Below the pieces are notes generated by a model. It made no database searches, was not told where the DNA came from, and was given only the letters and a program-made list of their open reading frames with translations. Below, piece by piece: positions 7,090 to 12,669 of a stretch of 13,291 nucleotides of DNA (the stretch's first letter is position 1; each line of letters opens with the position of its first letter). The DNA comes from DTU036 sp964346475. Lineage in GTDB: Bacteria > Bacillota > Clostridia > Peptostreptococcales > Acidaminobacteraceae. The DNA is taken from the NCBI GenBank assembly GCA_964346475.1, contig CAYFUM010000032.1, positions 1 through 13,291 of the forward strand, read 5' to 3'. Made by a program: the position numbers and the translations under genes.

Positions 7090-7782
7090 CTATAGTAATT
7101 CTCCACCGGCATAGCTAATTACCTCCCTGGCCAGGCAGAGGGTGGAATCCAGGGTCCTAGCTCCCATTTCATTATGGGCAAAGTAGATGGGAAGTTCACT
7201 GCAGCCTAGAATAAAGCTCTCAGCTCCCTGGCTTTTGTAGCTATCTACTAGCCTTCTCATCTTTTCATACTTATAGTGCATATTACCGGCCTTGACCTGG
7301 TAGATGACCTCCATAAGAAGTAGAAGGTCCTCCTGGGAGTTTTCCAGGTAGTCAATACCATAGTCCTCACAGAGCCTTTGATAGAGTCCCAGTTCATAGC
7401 TGGCAGCGGTTGAGAGGATTGCCAGTTTTCTGATGCCGCCTTTCTTAGCTTCCTTAACAGCACTTTCTATCATACTAATAAAGGGAATACCAACAGCCCC
7501 CCTTAGCTCCTCCAGATAGTAGTGGGCAGTATTACAGGCAATTACCAGGACCTGGGCCCCAGCCCCTTCCAGCCTCCTAGCCGACTTTATCATCTCCGGC
7601 AGGGGGCTTTCTCCTCCCCGGAGGATGGCCGCAGTCCTATCTGGTATTTTAGAGTTGCAGTCGGTTATCACATGGAGGTGGTCCCTATCCTCCTCAGCCT
7701 TGGTATTTCTAATAATCTTCTCCTGGAGGTCCACCGAGGCCAGGGGCCCCATGCCACCCATTATTCCAATAATCCTAGTCAT
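7090..7782 (-). CDS. Aspartate/glutamate racemase family protein (probable aspartate racemase)
   Basis: 230 residues, typical length. The cofactor-free family interconverts L- and D-Asp (or Glu) with two catalytic cysteines, one in each domain. Both are present: Cys83 in ACNTAH and Cys194 in ILGCSELP. Other matches are IGIMGGMGPLASVDL (5-19) and CNSKIPDRTAAIL (42-54), the latter favouring aspartate over glutamate racemase, which starts IGxxDSG. The stretch LSTAASYELGLYQ (123-135) departs from the usual ATxGT pattern, so a related substrate is possible. ATG overlaps the S58 peptidase end by 8 nt, with only a weak site (AGGGAC), so it probably depends on translation of the upstream gene. Confidence 0.9.
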   Translation of the reverse strand: MTRIIGIMGGMGPLASVDLQEKIIRNTKAEEDRDHLHVITDCNSKIPDRTAAILRGGESPLPEMIKSARRLEGAGAQVLVIACNTAHYYLEELRGAVGIPFISMIESAVKEAKKGGIRKLAILSTAASYELGLYQRLCEDYGIDYLENSQEDLLLLMEVIYQVKAGNMHYKYEKMRRLVDSYKSQGAESFILGCSELPIYFAHNEMGARTLDSTLCLAREVISYAGGELL

Positions 7783-8779
7783 TCCAGTAGTCCCTTAGGC
7801 TGGCAACCAGCTCACCCTTTCTATTAGTCATGGCCTCACTGTGGTAGAGGGAGCTATACACAGCCTCCTCCACAGCTTCAATGGCCCCTTCAAAAATCTT
7901 TTCTATGTAGTCTTCATGAACTAGCCTAAGCTCCCTAATAGCCCCCTCAGGCCTATGGGCAATTCTTTCTGCCGTTGAAAAGGCCAGGGCTATATCCCCG
8001 CTCCCATTACCCATTATAGAACCGGTCCTTCCCAGGGCTATAGCTGCCCTCCTAGAGACCCTCTTAAGCTGGCGGGAATCCATGGGGATATCCGTGGCAA
8101 GGATAATAATTACAGAGCCCTGGTCTAAAAGCTCCTCCCCTGGTTCAAGGATTTTTCTTCCCTCAATTCTAAGTCTCCCCGGAGAACCGTAGTTTGATAG
8201 GACAAGAGCCCCCACACTATAGCTAGCACCATCTAGCTCCACTATCCTGGAGGAGGAACCAATCCCTCCCTTTAGTCCAAAGGCCACCATGCCCCTCCCA
8301 GCTCCCACAGCTCCCTCAAGAAAATCCTCACTGGCACTTTCCAGGGCCTGGAAGACATGGTCCTCAGTGACATGGAGGCCTCTGATATCGTTGATACTGC
8401 CATCATTGCACTCGGTGACAAGGCAGTTAACCGTACCGGTGGTATCACCTATCTCGCTATTTTCCTCCAGCATATACCTGGTTAGAGCGCTGAGGGCTGT
8501 TCCAACACTGAGGGTATTGGTCATAATTATTGGGCTCTCCAGGTTTCCCAGCTCCTCCAGCTGTATAAGTCCAACACTTTTTCCAAAGCCATTTAGGACA
8601 CTGACCCCGGCAGCCAGTTTGTTTTTAAAGAGGCTGCCTTCTGCTGGTATTATAGCTGTGACCCCTGTTTGTATTTTTCCATCACTCAGGGTGGTGTGGC
8701 CCACCCTGACACCTTCTACATCGCAAATGTTATTTTTCTCACCCCTGGGGAGGGATCCTATTTTAGATTTAAGGCCCAT
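7775..8779 (-). CDS. P1/S58-family autoproteolytic aminopeptidase (DmpA/BapA type)
   Basis: 334 residues, family length. S58 enzymes cut themselves between a Gly and a Ser; the new N-terminal Ser is the nucleophile that removes N-terminal residues from short peptides, including D-amino-acid amides/esters (DmpA) or beta-amino-acid peptides (BapA). The expected cleavage site is Gly221-Ser222 in DQGSVIIILATDIPMDSRQL, the same context as the known beta-subunit starts (SIxxxxATDxP). The flanking LGRTGSIMGNGSGDIALAFS (249-268) and the N-terminal ICDVEGVRVGHTTL (18-31) are strong family marks. GAGAGG lies 6 nt before ATG. It is the first gene of an operon with aspartate racemase and MATE. There is no signal peptide, so it is cytoplasmic. 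Substrate class cannot be decided from sequence. Confidence 0.93.
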   Translation of the reverse strand: MGLKSKIGSLPRGEKNNICDVEGVRVGHTTLSDGKIQTGVTAIIPAEGSLFKNKLAAGVSVLNGFGKSVGLIQLEELGNLESPIIMTNTLSVGTALSALTRYMLEENSEIGDTTGTVNCLVTECNDGSINDIRGLHVTEDHVFQALESASEDFLEGAVGAGRGMVAFGLKGGIGSSSRIVELDGASYSVGALVLSNYGSPGRLRIEGRKILEPGEELLDQGSVIIILATDIPMDSRQLKRVSRRAAIALGRTGSIMGNGSGDIALAFSTAERIAHRPEGAIRELRLVHEDYIEKIFEGAIEAVEEAVYSSLYHSEAMTNRKGELVASLRDYWND

Positions 8780-8802
8780 AAACTACCTCTCTTTTTTTAT
8801 TT

Positions 8803-8811
8803 ATCATACCA
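8803..8811 (-). promoter_or_regulatory. Extended -10 promoter of the S58-racemase-MATE operon
   Basis: On the minus strand TGGTATGAT forms an extended -10 element (TG-N-TATGAT, 5 of 6 matches) about 23 nt before the S58 start codon and after the preceding terminator. No good -35 is visible, which extended -10 promoters can tolerate. Confidence 0.45.
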
Positions 8812-8841
8812 GAAAACAAGCCTGGGAGGATGTTTAAGTCT

Positions 8842-8872
8842 AAAAAAAGCCCATCAAAGATGAGCTTTTTTT
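8842..8872 (-). terminator. Terminator of the MATE gene at 8873-10258
   Basis: On the minus strand A7-GC-T-CATC pairs with GATG-G-GC-T7 around a TTT loop, with a single G-U wobble and seven trailing T. It touches the stop codon of the MATE gene and separates it from the S58 operon. The wobble becomes a C-A mismatch on the plus strand, so the main direction is minus. Confidence 0.85.
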
Positions 8873-10258
8873 CTAGGAATGAAGCTTGAGGCTCTTCCAC
8901 CCCCCTCTATCAAACCTTCTTTTAACCACAAACCAGCGGGCAATCTGGTCTATAACCACAGCTGACCAGGCTCCCGCTATGCCATAGTGTAGGACGTTTA
9001 CAAAAAGATGGGCAAAGCTGACCCTGATTATTAAAAGACTTATCAGGGTGGCTATAAAGGTAGATATGGTATCCCCGGCTCCCCTGAGAGCTCCTGCCAG
9101 CACCAGCTGGGAGGATTGCAGGGGCTGCATAATGGCAATTATCCTAAGGGCAATGGCTGCATTTTTTACAACCACAGGGTCCTTATTGTAGAGGGAAACC
9201 AGCTGGGGAGCAAAGATAAAAAACAGTAGCCCCACAGTTGTGGCTATGACAGAGCCTAGCTTCCTAGCCTCCCTGCCATAGGAGGCTGCCAGTTCCGGGT
9301 CCTCCTCCCCCAGGGCCCTACCCACCAGAGCAGAGGCTGCAATACCAAAGGCCATACCGGGATTAAAACTAAGGCCCAGGATACTTATAGCTATGGAGTG
9401 GGCAGCAAAGATAGCTGTCCCAAGGCCTGCAACTATTTTGGCAAAGAGCATTAGTCCTGCCCTGAGGACAAACTGCTCCATGGAGGCTGGGACTCCAATT
9501 TTAACCAGGTTAGCAATAACTCTATTTTCTAGGTTAAAGCTCTTTAAGCTTAGCTTGACCTTGCTTTTTCCTGCCATGACATAGCCAAACATCATGATTG
9601 TAGCCAGTACATTGGAGAGGGCTGTTGAAACTCCTGCACCGGTAATTCCCAGGGCTGGAAAACCAAGAAGACCATAAATTAGTATGGCGTTACCAAAGAC
9701 ATTGAGAAAGTTGGCAATTATGTTGACCTTCATGGGAACCTTGGTCTCTCCCGCTCCCCTGAGGGCAGCCGTCAAAGAAAAGTTTAGAGACTGGAAGAGA
9801 AAACCGGTAAGGAGGATCCTGAAGTAATTTCCTCCCAGGACTACAACCTCTTTTTCAGCTCCTAGAAAACCCATAAGAGGGTCTCTAAAGCTCTGGACAA
9901 GGATGAAGTAGGGGATAGCAAGGCCTACAAAACTTATTAGGAGGACGTGCTTTAGAGTGTCCTCTATCCTCTCCTCTTCACCTGCACCTATGTATCTAGC
10001 CACCAGGGCTGTACAGCCAACGTTGACCGATTGCACCAGGGAGATACCTATAAAAAGGGGCTGGTTGACTATTCCCACTGCAGCAACGGCCTGGGTAGCT
10101 ATTTCCTTATTGGCCATGTTACCCAGCATCATCATATCCACCATTGAAAATAGACTAGCTAGCACCAGTTCCAGGAGCACCGGCCAGGCTATTTTAATAA
10201 CTTCACTTCGATGGGTGGAATCCAGCCTTTCATCGACGGAAGTCTTCTTTCCAAACAT
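8873..10258 (-). CDS. MATE-family efflux transporter (NorM-like, eubacterial subgroup)
   Basis: 461 residues with about 12 membrane segments. The N-half shows IAWPVLLELVLASLFSMVDM (23-42), the Pro/Val-rich first helix, then QSLNFSLTAALRGAGETKVP (near 156-175), a clear form of the MATE motif RGxGxTxxP. The C-half repeats it as LVLAGALRGAGDTISTF. KIGVPASMEQFVLR is also typical. It should work as a cation-coupled exporter of organic cations or metabolites; the substrate is unknown. AGAGGT lies a few nt before ATG. Its leader is only about 18 nt because a terminator hairpin ends just upstream, so it has either a promoter overlapping that hairpin or depends on read-through from the previous MATE gene. 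Confidence 0.9.
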   Translation of the reverse strand: MFGKKTSVDERLDSTHRSEVIKIAWPVLLELVLASLFSMVDMMMLGNMANKEIATQAVAAVGIVNQPLFIGISLVQSVNVGCTALVARYIGAGEEERIEDTLKHVLLISFVGLAIPYFILVQSFRDPLMGFLGAEKEVVVLGGNYFRILLTGFLFQSLNFSLTAALRGAGETKVPMKVNIIANFLNVFGNAILIYGLLGFPALGITGAGVSTALSNVLATIMMFGYVMAGKSKVKLSLKSFNLENRVIANLVKIGVPASMEQFVLRAGLMLFAKIVAGLGTAIFAAHSIAISILGLSFNPGMAFGIAASALVGRALGEEDPELAASYGREARKLGSVIATTVGLLFFIFAPQLVSLYNKDPVVVKNAAIALRIIAIMQPLQSSQLVLAGALRGAGDTISTFIATLISLLIIRVSFAHLFVNVLHYGIAGAWSAVVIDQIARWFVVKRRFDRGGWKSLKLHS

Positions 10259-10276
10259 TGAGACCTCTTTTCAATA

Positions 10277-10299
10277 AAAAAAGCGCAATGCACTTTTTT
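10277..10299 (-). terminator. Terminator between two MATE genes
   Basis: On the minus strand AAAAAAGTGC and GCGCTTTTTT form a 10-bp stem (one T-G wobble) with a 3-nt loop and a run of T. It follows the stop at 10336 by 36 nt and ends less than 20 nt before the next start codon at 10258. On the plus strand one pair becomes C-A. Confidence 0.8.
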
Positions 10300-10322
10300 A
10301 GCACTGTTAATTAAAATTCCAA
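10295..10322 (-). promoter_or_regulatory. Candidate promoter overlapping a terminator, for the MATE gene at 8873
   Basis: On the minus strand TTGGAA (10317-10322), a 16-bp spacer and TAAAAA (10295-10300) preceded by TGC (extended -10). The -10 lies in the A tract of the terminator hairpin, so a transcript would start inside the hairpin and lack its left arm. The match is moderate and the region is AT-rich, so chance is possible. Confidence 0.3.
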
Positions 10323-10335
10323 ATAAAAGAAATAA

Positions 10336-11760
10336 TCACTCGGCCTTGCTGGCACCGAGGTTTAGCTTCCTATCACAACCCTCCCCTCCTGGATTATTAT
10401 CACACTCTGCCTGGTCCAGGGACTTAAACTCCTTAATCAAGAAGACAAGGGTGATTAGAGTAGCCAGTCCGTCGGCTATGGGCTGGGCATACCAAACTCC
10501 CTGAAGTCCAAAAAACCTAGGTAGAAAATACACCAGAGGAGCCAGGAGAAAGACCTGTCTCGATAGGGATAGGACAAAGGAAATCTTCGCCTTTCCAATG
10601 GACTGGAAGAAGTTAGAAGATATAATTTGAAAACCCGCTATAAACATCATAGAAAGAAAGGGCTTTATACCATTAATTGTAATCTCAGCCAGTTCTGGGT
10701 CCGGGGTCATAAAGCCTACAATTACCCTGGGGAAAAACTGGATAAGAACCCAGCCAAAGATCATCAGGCTGGTGGCAGAAATAATAGCCACCCTAACGGT
10801 CTGTTTAACCCTCCCGTAGTTACCTGCCCCGTAGTTAAAGCCCACGATGGGCTGCATACCCTGGTTCATACCAAAGACCGGCATAAAAAACAGGGTTGAG
10901 ACAGAGTTTATAATTGCGTAGGCTCCCTGGGCCAGGGTCCCTCCATAGATCCTCAGGTTGTTATTTAGTAGGGCTCCTACCACACTGCCTGCTATCTGGA
11001 TAAAAAAGGGTGAAACCCCTATGGCTACCACCATGTAGAGGATCTTGGGATCTAGTTTAAGATCTGTCTTTTTTAAGTTTACAATGTTTTTACCCCTGAG
11101 ATAGTAGCTCAGACCCCTGAGAAAACTCAGAGCCTGGGCAATGATGGTAGCGTAGGCTGCTCCCTCGACTCCCATCTTAAAGGTGAAAATAAAGATGGGG
11201 TCAAGAATAATATTGGCTATGGCTCCCAGTAGCATGCTGTACATGGCAAACTTGGGGTTGCCCTCTGCCCTTATAAGGTGGTTGAAGGCAAAGGCAAAGG
11301 TGTTCCAGTAGTTTCCTATAAGAATTATCCTAAGATAACCCATGGCATAGGGCAGGTTCTCCCCCGTAGCTCCAAATACCCTAAGAACCTTTTCCAGGTT
11401 TAATAGCATAAAGCCGTTGAGGAAGAAGGCTGAGATAAAGAGCATCATAAGGACGTTTCCCAGGATCTTCCTGGCAGTGGCCTGGTCCTTCTTACCTAGA
11501 AAAATAGATATGTTGGCGCCCCCACCAATTCCAAAGAGCATGGTAAAGCCCATGAGTATAAAGGTAATAGGCAGGGAAACTCCTATTCCCCCTATGGCGA
11601 TCTTACCTACTCCTGGAATTTGACCAATAAAAAAACGGTCTACTATGTTATATAGAGCCTGGACCATCATTCCTGTTATAGCTGGCAGGCTAAAACTTAA
11701 AAATAACTTGGGAATGGGCTCGCTGGCCATTCTCCTTTCTCTTTCACTGGTGTACTCCAC
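10336..11760 (-). CDS. MATE-family efflux transporter (MepA/DinF-like clostridial subgroup)
   Basis: 474 residues, stop TGA, about 12 membrane segments. FSLPAITGMMVQALYNIVDR (23-42) is the typical first helix of the MepA-type subgroup, followed by GIGGGANISIFLGKKDQATA (77-96), NHLIRAEGNPKFAM (near 160-173), LDPIFIFTFKMGVEGAAYAT (187-206) and, in the C-half, FGMNQGMQPIVGFNYGAGNY (near 295-314), all strong family marks. The start is GTG: AGAGGGAG lies 5 nt upstream, whereas the ATG at codon 11 has AAGGAG almost touching it. A hydrophilic tail of about 27 residues with two Cys follows the last helix, longer than usual. It is followed by a terminator and preceded by a 274-nt gene-free stretch with short inverted repeats. 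Substrate unknown; multidrug export is common in relatives. Confidence 0.9.
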   Translation of the reverse strand: MEYTSERERRMASEPIPKLFLSFSLPAITGMMVQALYNIVDRFFIGQIPGVGKIAIGGIGVSLPITFILMGFTMLFGIGGGANISIFLGKKDQATARKILGNVLMMLFISAFFLNGFMLLNLEKVLRVFGATGENLPYAMGYLRIILIGNYWNTFAFAFNHLIRAEGNPKFAMYSMLLGAIANIILDPIFIFTFKMGVEGAAYATIIAQALSFLRGLSYYLRGKNIVNLKKTDLKLDPKILYMVVAIGVSPFFIQIAGSVVGALLNNNLRIYGGTLAQGAYAIINSVSTLFFMPVFGMNQGMQPIVGFNYGAGNYGRVKQTVRVAIISATSLMIFGWVLIQFFPRVIVGFMTPDPELAEITINGIKPFLSMMFIAGFQIISSNFFQSIGKAKISFVLSLSRQVFLLAPLVYFLPRFFGLQGVWYAQPIADGLATLITLVFLIKEFKSLDQAECDNNPGGEGCDRKLNLGASKAE

Positions 11761-11769
11761 TTAAACTCC

Positions 11770-11789
11770 CTCTAATTAGACTCTAATTA
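11770..11789. repeat. Direct repeat CTCTAATTA with internal palindrome at the MATE translation start
   Basis: CTCTAATTA occurs at 11770-11778 and 11781-11789 (11-bp period), and TCTAATTAGA (11771-11780) is a perfect 10-bp palindrome. It lies 10-30 nt before the GTG of the MATE gene and overlaps the ribosome site. It may be an operator for a regulator of this exporter, or chance in AT-rich DNA. Confidence 0.35.
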
Positions 11790-11974
11790 ATAACTACCCA
11801 TAAAGTCCAAAAAATAATAGGGGATAGATAAATTATCCCTCTAGTTAAATATTCTAACATAAGAAAAGAGGCCGGGGCTGTAAAAGAGCTAAATAAATAC
11901 ATAAACTTAAGATAGAAAGCCAGTTAAAAGCCTTTTGCTACCTCTTTGAGATAGGAGGGCTTTCAGGATAACAT

Positions 11975-12018
11975 AAGTTTTAAAAGCTGCACCTCACCGG
12001 CACAGCTTCTAAAAACTT
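11975..12018. other. Long imperfect hairpin downstream of the peroxiredoxin gene
   Basis: AAGTTTTAAAAGCTG (11975-11989) pairs with the mirrored CAGCTTCTAAAAACTT (12003-12018), with one bulge and wobbles, and the pairing continues toward a GGTGA-like loop. It follows the peroxiredoxin stop by 17 nt on the minus strand. No T tract follows on either strand, so a transcript-stabilising 3' end or a non-canonical terminator fits better than a standard one. Confidence 0.5.
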
Positions 12019-12034
12019 AAGTTCCACTTGCCGA

Positions 12035-12499
12035 CTAAAGACTTCTAAGTTTTTCCAGTACCTTCTCAAAATCAGGAATCTCTGAAATCTCATAGACCTC
12101 CACCCACTGGACAAGGCCCTCCTCATCCACCAGGATGTTGACTCTACCCGATGCGTTTAGGTCTTCTCTAAAGACGCCGTAGGCCCTGGAAACCTCCCCC
12201 AGGGGATTGTAGTCCGATAGCATGGAGAGCTTGGAAATATTTATTACCTTGCCCCAGGCTGATTTAGAGTAGTGGTGGTCAACATTAATACCCAGGGGCT
12301 CTATACCTTCTTCTATGAATCCATCATAGCTACGCTCTAGAGAGCGCATGTGGTCTAGTCAACCCGCTGTCCAGGCTAGAGGATGCCAGGATAAAAGAAC
12401 CCTTTTCCCCCTAAGCCCATCAAGGCTAACTTCCTTACCCTTTTGGTCCGTGAGAGTAAACCCAGGGGCCCTTTCTCCTACTTTAATTACACTTTTCAT
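12035..12499 (-). CDS. Selenocysteine-containing peroxiredoxin (AhpC/TSA, AhpE/BCP-like), UGA-47 read as Sec
   Basis: 154 codons from ATG at 12499, interrupted only by TGA at 12359-12361 (codon 47). The N-terminus reads VGERAPGFTLTDQKGKEVSL, the usual peroxiredoxin start, then LLSWHPLAWTAG-[TGA]-LDHMRSLE. Relatives have HPLAWTxxCxxQM here, so TGA occupies exactly the peroxidatic Cys of Thr-x-x-Cys (Thr44-Ala-Gly-Sec47). Downstream come LGINVDHHYSKSAW, LSDYNPLGEVSRAYGVF and SGRVNILVDEEGLVQWVEV with the conserved Arg. The rest has no Cys, so a shortened form from the ATG at 12349 could not be redox-active. GGGAGG lies 5 nt before ATG. It would reduce peroxides in the cytoplasm by a 1-Sec mechanism with an external thiol. 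Alternatives: a nonsense mutation of TGC/TGT, or a sequence error. It stands alone, with a terminator upstream. Confidence 0.85.
12331..12348 (-). promoter_or_regulatory. Candidate bacterial SECIS hairpin after the Sec codon
   Basis: On the minus strand TGCGCTC and GAGCGTA form a 7-bp stem (one G-U) with a 4-nt TCTA loop. The stem begins 10 nt after the TGA and the loop 17 nt after it, within the usual distance for SelB-binding elements in bacteria. The loop lacks the G of the E. coli element, but these elements vary widely in Gram-positives. It lies inside the coding sequence. Confidence 0.4.
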
Positions 12500-12572
12500 A
12501 TCCGCCTCCCTTTACAGGGCTATATACCCTAATCACTTAATAATAAAGACCAGTATAGGGAGTAGGGCTGGA

Positions 12573-12607
12573 TAAAAAAATAGGCCAAGAGCTCTAGGCT
12601 TCCGGCC
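12573..12607 (-). terminator. Candidate terminator between the DinD remnant and the peroxiredoxin gene
   Basis: On the minus strand GGCC-GG-AAG ... CTT-GGCC forms an imperfect stem followed by TATTTTTTTATCC. It ends about 75 nt before the peroxiredoxin ATG and would stop transcripts entering from the decayed gene upstream. Confidence 0.5.
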
Positions 12608-12627
12608 CGTGAACTACTAATACTTGC

Positions 12628-12644
12628 CAGCTATAAACTAGCTG
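12628..12644. repeat. Short perfect inverted repeat
   Basis: CAGCTA, TAAAC, TAGCTG: a 6-bp perfect stem with a 5-nt loop, between the remnant's stop and the candidate terminator. There is no T tract beside it and no function can be assigned. Confidence 0.4.
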
Positions 12645-12669
12645 ACCCGAATCATCCATTAAGTATATC

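Larger units (their letters stand above)
11761..12034. other. Gene-free structured intergenic region (274 nt)
   Basis: I see no gene here. It lies between the peroxiredoxin stop and the GTG of the MATE gene, so it holds the 3' end of one unit and the leader and promoter of the other. Contents: a long imperfect hairpin (11975-12018) without a T tract; a second foldable block in which GGCTTTC (11958-11964) can pair with GAAAGCC (11915-11921) or AAAAGCC (11926-11932) around a smaller hairpin (11938-11954); a GGGATA...TATCCC inverted repeat (11821-11839); the palindrome TCTAATTAGA (11771-11780) within a 9-bp direct repeat; and AAACTTAAG twice (11903-11911, 12013-12021). No known riboswitch class was recognised and no convincing promoter found. 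Confidence 0.5.

Noticed and set aside
11761..12034. T-box or known riboswitch leader for the MATE gene
   Set aside because: No T-box antiterminator sequence and no recognised core of guanidine, preQ1, Mn or purine classes; no terminator close to the start codon.
12035..12349. A 104-residue peroxiredoxin starting at the ATG at 12349
   Set aside because: It lacks the N-terminal third and the peroxidatic residue, has no ribosome site, and the upstream frame continues the family match through the TGA.
12359..12361. TGA read as Trp (alternative genetic code)
   Set aside because: Other genes in the window end cleanly at TGA, and the position calls for Cys or Sec, not Trp.
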